Positions 36,451 through 45,250 of a stretch of 47,055 nucleotides of DNA are shown here, one piece after another. The DNA comes from Coriobacteriales bacterium (lineage in GTDB: Bacteria; Actinomycetota; Coriobacteriia; Coriobacteriales; UBA8131): contig JAISGO010000015.1 of assembly GCA_031263025.1 (NCBI GenBank), forward strand, positions 1 to 47,055, given 5' to 3'. A program made the position numbers and the translations under genes. The notes under the pieces are model-generated. The model was not told the DNA's origin, ran no database searches, and was given only the letters and a program-made list of their open reading frames with translations. Numbering within the stretch: the stretch's first letter is position 1; every line of letters starts with the position of its first letter.

Positions 36451-39144
36451 TTAGGCAAGGGCGTCAATTTGGGTGGTGAGATTGGCGATCTCGTCTGCGG
36501 CATCAGCGGCTTTCTGTTTGGTTTCCTCGATGATCTCGGAGGCGGCTTTGGCCATGAAGCCTTGATTGGCGAGCTTCTTGTTGAGGCGGTCAAGGTCCTT
36601 CTGCAGGGCCGCGCGCTTCTTGGCGAGGCGGGCGGACTCGGCTGCGAGGTCGACGATGCCGGAGAGCTTGATGTAGACCTCAAGGCCGCCGAAGACCGTG
36701 ACCACTGACTCCTTGGGGCGCTCGAGGTCGCTATAGAACTGGATATCACTGATCTTGGCCAGGCGCTTGATCAGCGCCTCCTGCTCGCGCAAAGTCTCCG
36801 GTTCGCTCGATTTCACCGTCACCGCCAAGTCTTGGGCCGGCGGCAGGTGATAGCGCGCGCGGGTCGAGCGGATGTTGGTGATGATATTGACCACTGCTGC
36901 GATGGCCGCCTGGGCATGCCCGAACTCCAGCCCCGCCAGCCGCTCCTCGTCCGGCCAGGCCGCCACCATCAGGGAGGGGGTGTCGTCACCGTTGGGGAGC
37001 TTTTGCCAGAGCTCCTCGGTGATGAAGGGCATGAAGGGGTGGAGGAAACGCAGGGCGCAGTCGAGCACGAAGACCAAGTTGGCCTGGGTGCTTCGGCGCA
37101 GGGCCGGGTCGTCGAGCTGAGCTTTGGAAAACTCGATGTACCAGTCGCAGAAATCGTTGTAGAAGAAGCTATAGAGGTCGCGCGCGACCGCACCGAAGAA
37201 ATAGCCCGGCTGTCCGGTCGCAATCTTGCGGGTCAGCTCACCCAGTTCGGAGAGGATCCACTTATCGGCGTCGGTCCGAGGGTCTGGGGTGATGCGCTCG
37301 GACGGCTCTGCGAAGTCCTCGAGGTTCATCAACACGAAACGGGCGGCGTTGTAGATCTTGGTCGCGAAGTTGCGCGAGGACTTGAGCTTGTTCTCGTCGA
37401 ACTTGATATCCTGGTTACCGGTCACCTGCAGGGCCAGGCCGAAACGCATGCCGTCGGCGCCGAACTTGTCGATCAGCTCGACCGGGTCGATGCCGTTGCC
37501 GCGGCTCTTGGACATGATGTCACCGTGTTTGTCAAGCACGGTGGGGTGGATGATGACGTCTTTGAAGGGGATCTGACCGGTGAAGTACTCGGAGGAAATG
37601 ACCATGCGGGCCACCCAGAGGAAAATGATGTCGCGGGCGGTGGATAAGACATTGGTGGGATAATAGGCCGCCTGGTTCTGGGCCCATTTTGCATCATCAC
37701 TCCCCCACTCCTGGGTCGCGAAGGGCCATAACTGGCTCGAGAACCAGGTGTCGAGCACGTCCTCGTCCTGGCGCAGCGGCGCTCCGCACTCGGGACAGAC
37801 CGTGAGGTCCTCCTCGGAGGCGTCCTGCCAGCCGCAGCTGTCGCAGTAGAAGACCGGGATGCGGTGGCCCCACCAGAGCTGGCGCGAGATACACCAGTCG
37901 CGGATGTTCTCCAGCCAGTTGAAATACACCTTCTCCCAGCGCTTCGGGTTAAAGACGACCTCGCCCTGGCGGACTGCGGCGATAGCCGGTTTGACCAGGT
38001 CCTGCATGTCGACGAACCACTGCTCAGAGAGCCAGGGCTCGATGATAGTATCGCAGCGGTAGCAGTGGCCGACCGCATGGGAGATGTCTTCTATGTGGTC
38101 GAGCAGCCCGAGCGCATCCAGGTCCGAGACCACCTTGTCCCGCGCCTGCTCCCGGGAAAGGCCCTGGTAGGGGGCGCCGGCATTCTCGTTTAAGTGCGCG
38201 GTGGCGTCGAAGATGTTGATCTGTTCGAGCCCGGCCCGCTCCCCCATCGCGAAGTCGTTGGGATCATGCGCCGGGGTCACCTTGACCGCGCCGGTGCCGT
38301 AGGCCATGTCGACGTAGTCGTCGGCGAAGACCGGGATCTGCCGGTCGGTCAGGGGCAGCTTGACCATAGCGTGGTTTTGCACTAACTCTTTGTAGCGCTC
38401 GTCAGCCGGATTGACCGCCACCCCGGTGTCGCCCAGCATGGTCTCGGGTCGGGTCGTCGCCACTATCAATTCTGAAACGTCGCCGACCGGTTCGACCAAG
38501 GGATAGCGCAGGTACCAGAGATGGCCTTTTTCTTCTTTATGCACCACCTCGTCGTCGGCCAGCGCGGTGCCGCAGCGCGGGCACCAGTTGATGATGCGGT
38601 GGCCGCGGTAGATCAGGTCGTGATGGTACCAGTCGACGAAGACGCGGCGGATGGCCTTGGCGTAGTCGTCGGACATGGTGAACTTCTCGTCGCTGAAGTC
38701 GCAGGAGACGCCCATAGTCTTAAGCTGGTTGATGATGATCGAGCCATAGTCGTCGCGCCACTCCCAGCAGGCCTTGACGAAGTCCTCACGGCCCAGGTCA
38801 AAACGGGTCTTACCCTGCTTGGCGAGGGCTTGCTCGACCTTGTTCTGGGTGGCGATGCCGGCGTGGTCGGTGCCGACGATCCAACGGGTGGGGCGGCCTT
38901 GCATACGGGCCTGGCGAACCAAGATGTCCTGCAGGGTGTTGTTGAGGGCGTGACCCATGTGCAGCATGCCGGTGACGTTGGGCGGCGGGATCACCACCGT
39001 GAAAGGCTGGGCGTCGGGCGTCGCAGCGGCCTGGGCGCCGGCCGAACCACGCTGGAAATAGCCGTGGTCCTGCCAAAAATTGAACCATTTACCCTCGATC
39101 GCCTTAGGATCGTAGTGGGTGTCAAGCTGTTTTGAGGTATCCAT
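36451..39144 (-). CDS. valS: Valyl-tRNA synthetase
   Basis: PPPNVTGMLHMGHALNNTLQDILVR; MSKSRGNGIDP; C-terminal coiled coil. Confidence 0.97.
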   Translation of the reverse strand: MDTSKQLDTHYDPKAIEGKWFNFWQDHGYFQRGSAGAQAAATPDAQPFTVVIPPPNVTGMLHMGHALNNTLQDILVRQARMQGRPTRWIVGTDHAGIATQNKVEQALAKQGKTRFDLGREDFVKACWEWRDDYGSIIINQLKTMGVSCDFSDEKFTMSDDYAKAIRRVFVDWYHHDLIYRGHRIINWCPRCGTALADDEVVHKEEKGHLWYLRYPLVEPVGDVSELIVATTRPETMLGDTGVAVNPADERYKELVQNHAMVKLPLTDRQIPVFADDYVDMAYGTGAVKVTPAHDPNDFAMGERAGLEQINIFDATAHLNENAGAPYQGLSREQARDKVVSDLDALGLLDHIEDISHAVGHCYRCDTIIEPWLSEQWFVDMQDLVKPAIAAVRQGEVVFNPKRWEKVYFNWLENIRDWCISRQLWWGHRIPVFYCDSCGWQDASEEDLTVCPECGAPLRQDEDVLDTWFSSQLWPFATQEWGSDDAKWAQNQAAYYPTNVLSTARDIIFLWVARMVISSEYFTGQIPFKDVIIHPTVLDKHGDIMSKSRGNGIDPVELIDKFGADGMRFGLALQVTGNQDIKFDENKLKSSRNFATKIYNAARFVLMNLEDFAEPSERITPDPRTDADKWILSELGELTRKIATGQPGYFFGAVARDLYSFFYNDFCDWYIEFSKAQLDDPALRRSTQANLVFVLDCALRFLHPFMPFITEELWQKLPNGDDTPSLMVAAWPDEERLAGLEFGHAQAAIAAVVNIITNIRSTRARYHLPPAQDLAVTVKSSEPETLREQEALIKRLAKISDIQFYSDLERPKESVVTVFGGLEVYIKLSGIVDLAAESARLAKKRAALQKDLDRLNKKLANQGFMAKAASEIIEETKQKAADAADEIANLTTQIDALA

Positions 39145-39202
39145 GTCTTTGATTTTAGCGCGTCGCAGCGCAGTGGCTTTGCAAGCGGGGACACCCTATA
39201 CG

Positions 39203-39269
39203 TGTATCATGGGGACGTTTCATTTGATACATTCAATGAATGTATCAAATGAAACGTCCCCATGATACA
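39203..39269. repeat. REP family A variant pair forming a perfect 67-nt palindrome
   Basis: TGTATCATGGGGACGTTTCATTTGATACATTCA-A-TGAATGTATCAAATGAAACGTCCCCATGATACA, centre 39236. Confidence 0.93.
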
Positions 39270-39287
39270 TTGCACTAGAATAAGACC

Positions 39288-39725
39288 ATGAAAGTCTCGA
39301 CTAAGACCCGCTATGCCCTCTGCGTGATGCTCGATTTCGCGATGCGCAGCCCCGCAGAACGGATCCAGCTCAAGGACGTGGCCGCCCGCCAGGGCATCTC
39401 CAAGGCCTACGTCGAGCAGATCATGCGCGACCTCAACCACGCCGGCTTCTTCGAAAGCAGCCGCGGTTTCGGCGGCGGCTATCGCCTGGCCCGCCCCACC
39501 ACAGACTACTCCCTGGCTGAGATCGTAGAGGCGGTAGACGGGCAAACGATCCTAGACGCCGCCGCCTCGGACAAGCCCGATTCGGCCGACCCCCAGACCG
39601 CCGCCATCGCCCAGGACTTCTGGGCCGAGCTCGACCAAAAGGTCGGCTCCTATCTGCGCGGTCTCTCCCTGCAAGACTTGATCGACAGCAAGGCCGGCGG
39701 CAGCTGGTCAGGTTTTACCATCTAG
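39288..39725 (+). CDS. Rrf2-family transcriptional regulator without Cys cluster (CymR-like)
   Basis: MKVSTKTRYALCVMLDFA...GISKAYVEQIMRDLNHAGFFESSRGFGGGYRLARP; no Fe-S Cys triad. Confidence 0.88.
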   Translation: MKVSTKTRYALCVMLDFAMRSPAERIQLKDVAARQGISKAYVEQIMRDLNHAGFFESSRGFGGGYRLARPTTDYSLAEIVEAVDGQTILDAAASDKPDSADPQTAAIAQDFWAELDQKVGSYLRGLSLQDLIDSKAGGSWSGFTI

Positions 39726-39742
39726 CGCTTTTATCCCCGGCT

Positions 39743-39820
39743 TCAGCCTGCACAATAGGCACAGACCAAGATGACCAGCGCCAGCAAGGTGCCGATGATA
39801 CTGGGTAGATAATTCGACAT
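39743..39820 (-). CDS. 25-aa hydrophobic microprotein MSNYLPSIIGTLLALVILVCAYCAG
   Basis: GGGAGG ribosome-binding site 8 nt upstream of ATG; not in ORF track. Confidence 0.55.
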   Translation of the reverse strand: MSNYLPSIIGTLLALVILVCAYCAG

Positions 39821-39906
39821 AGTGTCGTCCTCCCTCTTTGATTCTCCCATTTCTATTATAGGACGCAAGCGGAACCTGGGGGCTTTTGGCAGATTGTCAC
39901 TTGACA

Positions 39907-39938
39907 AATACAGTAAATCTTATAAACTTATATGTATT
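39907..39938. promoter_or_regulatory. Candidate cysK promoter/operator: TTGACA (39901-39906) followed by dyad AATACA-N20-TGTATT
   Basis: -35-like hexamer, AT-rich -10 region and a 6-bp inverted repeat upstream of cysK. Confidence 0.4.
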
Positions 39939-39955
39939 AAGAGAAAGGACAGCTC

Positions 39956-40882
39956 ATGCCAGTTTACAAGAGTATCGAAGAAACCATCGGCAACACCCCC
40001 CTGGTCGAACTGGGCGGTTACGAGAAGGAAGTCGGGGCCAAGGCCCACCTGTTGGGCAAGTTGGAGATGTTCAACCCGGCCGGCAGCGTGAAGGATCGTA
40101 TCGCCAAGGCGATGTTGGATGACGCCGAGCAGGCCGGCAAGATCAAACCGGGCGCTACTCTGATCGAGCCGACCAGCGGTAACACCGGGATCGGCCTAGC
40201 CTCGATCGCGGCCGCCCGTGGCTACCATCTGATCTTGACCATGCCGGAGACGATGAGCCTGGAGCGCCGCCAGCTGCTAGCCGCCTATGGTGCCGAGATC
40301 GTGCTCACCCCCGGCGCCGAGGGCATGAAAGGCGCCATCGCCAAGGCCGACGAGCTGCATGAGCAGACCCCGGGTAGCTTCATCCCCGGGCAGTTCGTCA
40401 ACCAGGCCAACCCGGCCATCCACAAGGCGACCACCGGCCCGGAGATCTGGCGCGACACCGACGGCCAAGTGGCGGCGATCGTCTCCGGCGTCGGCACCGG
40501 CGGCACCGTCTCCGGGGTCGGCGAGTACCTCAAAGAACAAGATCCCAGCGTGCACGTGGTCGCGATCGAGCCATCCGCCTCGCCCTTCCTCTCCACCGGG
40601 CACGGCGGCTCACACAAGATCCAGGGCATCGGCGCGGGCTTCGAGCCTAAGACCTTCCACCGTCCGGTCGTCGACGAGATCCTGACCGTCAGTAACGAGG
40701 ACGCCTTCGCCACCGCCAAGGCCCTGGGCCGTACTGACGGCGTGTTAGTCGGCATCTCCTCCGGCGCCGCGCTTGCCGCCGCCACCGAGCTGGCCAAACG
40801 ACCTGAGTTCGCCGGCAAGAACATCGTGGTGATCCTGCCCGACACCGGCGAGCGCTACCTCTCCACCGGGCTTTTCGACTAG
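39956..40882 (+). CDS. cysK: Cysteine synthase A
   Basis: [54 protein letters not shown]. Confidence 0.97.
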   Translation: MPVYKSIEETIGNTPLVELGGYEKEVGAKAHLLGKLEMFNPAGSVKDRIAKAMLDDAEQAGKIKPGATLIEPTSGNTGIGLASIAAARGYHLILTMPETMSLERRQLLAAYGAEIVLTPGAEGMKGAIAKADELHEQTPGSFIPGQFVNQANPAIHKATTGPEIWRDTDGQVAAIVSGVGTGGTVSGVGEYLKEQDPSVHVVAIEPSASPFLSTGHGGSHKIQGIGAGFEPKTFHRPVVDEILTVSNEDAFATAKALGRTDGVLVGISSGAALAAATELAKRPEFAGKNIVVILPDTGERYLSTGLFD

Positions 40883-40889
40883 GGCGCAT

Positions 40890-40925
40890 AGATTCGGGGA
40901 CACTTTATAAGGTGTCCCCGAATCT
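40890..40925. repeat. Family C palindrome
   Basis: AGATTCGGGGACACTTTATAAGGTGTCCCCGAATCT. Confidence 0.85.
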
Positions 40926-40966
40926 TTATAATGGGAATAGAACCAATCCAGACTAAGGACATTCCC

Positions 40967-42262
40967 ATGATTGAAGGCTTCCCTTTCAAAGACGTCGACA
41001 CCACCGCAGTACAGGGTGGTTATCAGCCGGCCAGCGGCGAACCCCGTCAGGTGCCGATTATCCAGTCGACCACTTTCAAGTACTCGACTTCCGAACAGAT
41101 GGCCCGGCTCTTCGACCTGGCCGAGTCCGGCTATTTCTATTCCCGCCTGGCCAACCCCACCAACGACAAGGTGGCCGCCAAGATCTGCGACCTCGAGGGT
41201 GGCAGCGCGGCCATGCTCACCGCGAGCGGACAAGCCGCTAACTTCTTCGCCATGTTCAACATCGCCAGCGCCGGCGACCACATCGTGGCCTCATCGGCTA
41301 TCTACGGCGGCACTTTTAATCTCATCAGCGTGACCATGGCCCGAATGGGCGTCGAGTGCACTTTCGTCGAACCGGACTGCTCAGCCGAAGAGCTTGAGGC
41401 TGCCTTCCGTCCCAACACCAAGCTGGTCTTCGGTGAGTCGGTCTCCAACCCCTCGTTGGCAGTGCTCGACTTCGACAAGTTCTCGGCGGCGGCCAAGGCC
41501 CACGGGGTGCCCCTGATCGTGGATAACACCTTCCCCACCCCGATCAACTGTAACCCCCTGGGGCGCGGCGCCAACATCGTCACCCACTCCACCACCAAAT
41601 ACATGGACGGCCACGGCAGCTGCGTGGGCGGTGCCATCGTCGACGGCGGCAACTTCGACTGGACCGCCTACGGCGACAGATACGCCTGCCTGACCACCCC
41701 CGACGAGTCCTACCACGGCGTCGTCTACACCGATGCCTTCGGCCTGGGCGGCGCTTACATCACCAAGGCCACCGCCCAGCTGATGCGCGACCTCGGCTCC
41801 ATCCCCTCGCCCATCTCCTCCTTCATCATGGGCGCCCACCTGGAGTCACTACATCTGCGCATCGCCCGCCATGTCGCCAACGCCCAGCGCGTGGCCGAAT
41901 ACCTGCAGGCCAACCCCAAAGTGGCTTGGGTACGCTACCCTGGCTTACCCGGCGACCCCTACTATGAGTTAGCTCAAAAATACATGCCCAAGGGCACCTG
42001 TGGTGTGATTGCCTTCGGCCTTAACGGTAGCGCCGCCGAGGCCGCCGCCTTCACCGACAAGTTGAAGATGATCGCCATCGCCACCCACGTGGCCGACGCC
42101 CGCTCTTGCATCTTGCACCCAGCCTCTACCACCCACCGCCAGCTCAATAACGAACAGTTGGCCGCCGCCGGGGTGAAGCCCGAGCTCTTGCGCCTCTCCT
42201 GCGGCATCGAAGGCGCAGACGACATCGTCGCCGATCTGGATCAAGCTTTCGCCCAGATCTGA
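40967..42262 (+). CDS. metY: O-acetylhomoserine aminocarboxypropyltransferase/sulfhydrylase (MetY-type Cys/Met PLP enzyme)
   Basis: YSRLANPTNDKVAAKI, HSTTKYMDGHGSCVGGAIVDGG; AAGGA before ATG at 40967. Confidence 0.92.
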   Translation: MIEGFPFKDVDTTAVQGGYQPASGEPRQVPIIQSTTFKYSTSEQMARLFDLAESGYFYSRLANPTNDKVAAKICDLEGGSAAMLTASGQAANFFAMFNIASAGDHIVASSAIYGGTFNLISVTMARMGVECTFVEPDCSAEELEAAFRPNTKLVFGESVSNPSLAVLDFDKFSAAAKAHGVPLIVDNTFPTPINCNPLGRGANIVTHSTTKYMDGHGSCVGGAIVDGGNFDWTAYGDRYACLTTPDESYHGVVYTDAFGLGGAYITKATAQLMRDLGSIPSPISSFIMGAHLESLHLRIARHVANAQRVAEYLQANPKVAWVRYPGLPGDPYYELAQKYMPKGTCGVIAFGLNGSAAEAAAFTDKLKMIAIATHVADARSCILHPASTTHRQLNNEQLAAAGVKPELLRLSCGIEGADDIVADLDQAFAQI

Positions 42263-42459
42263 CACGCCGCTTTCTGGGGAGGTTTCGTTCGACACATCCA
42301 ACCTTTTAGGCACAGACGATTTTCAAAGGCTCGGCAACTTGAAAATCGTCTCTGTCTAAAAGACCTCTCTGGGCCATACAGCGAATTTGAATGTATGAAA
42401 TGAAACGCCCCATGATAGGTCCCCACAGAGTAAGGTATCAAAGGAAGGTATCAAAGGAA

Positions 42460-42559
42460 GGTATCAAAGGGACGTTTCATTTGATACATCCGGCGGTAAT
42501 GGATCCCCCGGACAAACCGGGGATGACGCATGTATCAAATGAAACGTCCCTTTGATACC
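42460..42559. repeat. REP family A convergent pair (A7 42460-42488, A8 42531-42559) with central palindrome
   Basis: A7/A8 match family A; spacer ATGGATCCCCCGGACAAACCGGGGATGACG; preceded by partial tandem GGTATCAAAGGAA copies. Confidence 0.9.
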
Positions 42560-42609
42560 CAACGTTGCTTATACGTCCCCACAGAGGAAGTTGGCTTACA
42601 ATAGGCAAT

Positions 42610-43128
42610 ATGAAGCATGAATTAAGCCAAAAACAGATTGTTGGCAACCAGAAGATCTCCAGTATGTGCTTGGTCTGCGGCAAGGACAATCCCCTCTCCC
42701 TGCACGCCCAGTTCTATGACCTGGAGGGCGGCGAGCTCTGTGCAGAGTTCACCACCTCAGACGAACACCAGAGCTACCCTGGTCGGGTGCACGGCGGCGT
42801 AATCAGCGCCATTTTAGATGAGGTGATCGGCCGGGTGATCCAGACCAAATACGGCGACGAGGTCTTCGGCGTGACCATGGAGCTCACCGTCAAATACCGC
42901 AAGCCGGTACCCCTGGGCCAGACCCTACGCTGCGTCGGGCGACTTGACTCGCGCAAAGGCAAGGTCTTCAGCGGTTCGGGCGAGATCCTCCTGGCCGACG
43001 GTACGGTCTGCGCCTCGGCCACCGGCAAATACATGGAGCTCGACTGCGATAACATCTGCGAGGGCGGCCTGACCGAGGATAACTGGCTAGAAGACACCCG
43101 GCCACATCCCGCGCAGATCAGCGCCTAA
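42610..43128 (+). CDS. PaaI/hotdog-fold thioesterase
   Basis: YPGRVHGGVISAILDEVIGRV hotdog motif; start set at MKHELSQKQ. Confidence 0.85.
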   Translation: MKHELSQKQIVGNQKISSMCLVCGKDNPLSLHAQFYDLEGGELCAEFTTSDEHQSYPGRVHGGVISAILDEVIGRVIQTKYGDEVFGVTMELTVKYRKPVPLGQTLRCVGRLDSRKGKVFSGSGEILLADGTVCASATGKYMELDCDNICEGGLTEDNWLEDTRPHPAQISA

Positions 43129-43135
43129 ATGTATC

Positions 43136-43164
43136 ACGGGGACACCTTATAAGGTGCCCCCGTG
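43136..43164. repeat. Family C palindrome
   Basis: CACGGGGACACCTTATAAGGTGCCCCCGTG. Confidence 0.85.
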
Positions 43165-43182
43165 AGCAATCACGTTTTGTGC

Positions 43183-44106
43183 CTAAGGCCGCGCCTTGGC
43201 TCGGGGATGGCAGCTGAGGTACTCCTCGCGTAGGTGCTCCTGACTGACGTGGGTGTAAATCTGGGTGGTGGCGATGTCGGCGTGGCCGAGCATCATCTGG
43301 ATGGAGCGCAGGTCGGCCCCGCCGTCAAGCAGATGGGTGGCAAAACTATGGCGCAGGGTATGAGGGTGGATGTCGTCGATCCCGACTTTTCTGCCATAGG
43401 CCAGCAAGATCTTGTGCACGCCCTGACGGGTCATCCGCAAGCCCCGGGCATTAAGGAAGACGGCACTGCCATCATGCGGTTCCGCTTCGCCCTTACAGTG
43501 CAGGTGTGGGCGCCCGTTTTGTAAATATATTGATAATGCTGACAGAGCACTGCCGTAGATGGGGACGACGCGCTCTTTGTCGCCCTTGCCGGTAACGCGG
43601 AGGTAATTGTCGGAGAGGAAGAGTGCGGCTAGGTCAAGACCAGTCAGTTCGCTGACCCGAATGCCGCAGCCATAAAGCACTTCGAGCATGGCTTTGTCGC
43701 GCAAACCCGGGGCGTTGCCAGCAAAGGGTTGGTCGAGTAGCGCTGTGACCTGCTCGACGCTCAGGGTGCGCGGCAGGGTGCGAGGGGTCTTGGGGCCGCG
43801 CAAGCGGGCAGCCGGATTACTTTCGCTATAGCCTTCGAGGAAAGCGAACTTGTGCAGGCCCTTGATCGCGGCAAGAGCACGCTCGATTGATTTGGGGGCA
43901 TAATGCGCGGCGTAGAGGCCCTGCAAATGGCTTTCGATCCTGGCCTTGTCGATATCCGCAAAACAGGCACAGCCATGGTCAGCCAGGTCGTGCAGATAAC
44001 GGCGCAGGTCACGGGCGTAGGCCTGAACGGTGTTGGCGGCGGCGCCTTGTTCGACGCCGAGGTAGGCCAGGTAGGCGGAGAGGATCTGTGTGGACTCAGC
44101 GTTCAT
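43183..44106 (-). CDS. Tyrosine recombinase of the XerC/XerD type
   Basis: EVLYGCGIRVSELTGLDL, HPHTLRHSFATHLLDGGADLRSIQMMLGHADIATTQIYTHVS; start set at MNAESTQIL. Confidence 0.93.
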   Translation of the reverse strand: MNAESTQILSAYLAYLGVEQGAAANTVQAYARDLRRYLHDLADHGCACFADIDKARIESHLQGLYAAHYAPKSIERALAAIKGLHKFAFLEGYSESNPAARLRGPKTPRTLPRTLSVEQVTALLDQPFAGNAPGLRDKAMLEVLYGCGIRVSELTGLDLAALFLSDNYLRVTGKGDKERVVPIYGSALSALSIYLQNGRPHLHCKGEAEPHDGSAVFLNARGLRMTRQGVHKILLAYGRKVGIDDIHPHTLRHSFATHLLDGGADLRSIQMMLGHADIATTQIYTHVSQEHLREEYLSCHPRAKARP

Positions 44107-44203
44107 AAACGAAAAGCCTGGAGCAATCGGGGGCAATCGCAACTAAGTCAAACGGACACCTTGTAAGGTGCCCTTTTTTTGTACGCTATCATCATGTTCT
44201 TTG

Positions 44204-44310
44204 CTAGGGGAGTCCTGATTAAATGCAGCTGGCGCGAGGATGAGGCGAAGTTTACTATCGTAAATGAGCTGAAATCCGAACGTCAAATGCGCTAATCAAG
44301 GCTTCCCTAG
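44204..44310 (-). repeat. ~107-nt hairpin element, copy 2 (directly downstream of yebC)
   Basis: CTAGGGGAGTCCTGATTAA / GCTAATCAAGGCTTCCCTAG arms; centre GGCGAAGTTTACTATCGTAAATGAGC shared with copy 1. Confidence 0.8.
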
Positions 44311-44311
44311 C

Positions 44312-45073
44312 TTATTCCTCATCGAGGGCGGCTTCGATCTCCTCGGTCATCTTCATGCTGTGGTAAACATTTTGCAGGTCTTCGAGCTCCTCGAGCTGGT
44401 CGACCAGGCCCATCACCTTCTTGGCGTCGGAAACCGAGACGTCGGTCGGGTTGGTCGGCACCATCACTAGCTCATAGCCCTTGACCTCGATGTCGGCGGC
44501 CTCGAGGGCCTTCTCCACGTTCATCATCTCGTTTACCGTGGTGATGATCACCCAGTCGTCGCCGCCGTCCTGGTAGTCATCGCCACCGGCGTCAGCCACC
44601 GCCATCATCAGCTCGTCCTCGTCGGGCAGCTGCTTCTTCTCGATAGTGATCTGGCCCTTGCGCTCGAACTGGAATGCCACCGAGCCAGTGGTGCCGAGGT
44701 TGCCGCCGCGGTGTGAGAAAGCGCTGCGCACATCAGCGGCGGTACGGTTGCGGTTGTCGGTCAGGGCCTCGCAGTAGATGGCGATGCCGGCCGGGCCGTA
44801 ACCCTCATAGACGACCTCCTCGTAGTTGGCGCTGTCCGCCCCACTGCCGAAGGCCTTCTTGATCGCGGTGTCGATCTTATCCTTGGGCAGGGAGTAGGAC
44901 TTGCCCTTGGCGATGGCCGCCGCCAGGGAGGCGTTGTTCTCGGGGTTGGGGTCGCCACCGACCTTGGCCGCTACCGTGATATTCTTGGAAAGCTTGCTAA
45001 AGAGCGCCGAACGCTTGGCGTCCTGGGCCGCCTTACGGTGCTTGGTGGTCGCCCACTTGGAATGTCCTGACAT
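44312..45073 (-). CDS. yebC: YebC/PmpR-family regulatory protein
   Basis: MSGHSKWATTKHRKAAQDAKRSALFSKLSKNI; start moved to 45073. Confidence 0.96.
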   Translation of the reverse strand: MSGHSKWATTKHRKAAQDAKRSALFSKLSKNITVAAKVGGDPNPENNASLAAAIAKGKSYSLPKDKIDTAIKKAFGSGADSANYEEVVYEGYGPAGIAIYCEALTDNRNRTAADVRSAFSHRGGNLGTTGSVAFQFERKGQITIEKKQLPDEDELMMAVADAGGDDYQDGGDDWVIITTVNEMMNVEKALEAADIEVKGYELVMVPTNPTDVSVSDAKKVMGLVDQLEELEDLQNVYHSMKMTEEIEAALDEE

Positions 45074-45205
45074 GTGACTTTGCTCCTCAAAATGGTATGA
45101 AACGGCCTTATTATAGTGCAAAGCCGTACCCGGCCTAAAGCTTGACCGGAAGGCCCCGGACTCAACGCTCTATAATAAAGGCTGAGAAGAAAACTGAATC
45201 CAGAT

Positions 45206-45236
45206 CCGGGGACAGCTCGCGCCTGTCCCTTTTTTA
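45206..45236 (+). terminator. Rho-independent terminator-like hairpin
   Basis: GGGGACAG-CTCGCGC-CTGTCCC followed by TTTTTT. Confidence 0.7.
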
Positions 45237-45250
45237 TGCGCTGAAAGGTC

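Noticed and set aside
39145-39202. T-box leader upstream of valS
   Set aside because: Short leader without a recognisable T-box sequence or specifier loop; the space is taken by the REP palindrome.
39207-39545. Minus-strand 112-aa ORF ending NVSNETSP
   Set aside because: Antisense to Rrf2; the tail again comes from the REP palindrome.
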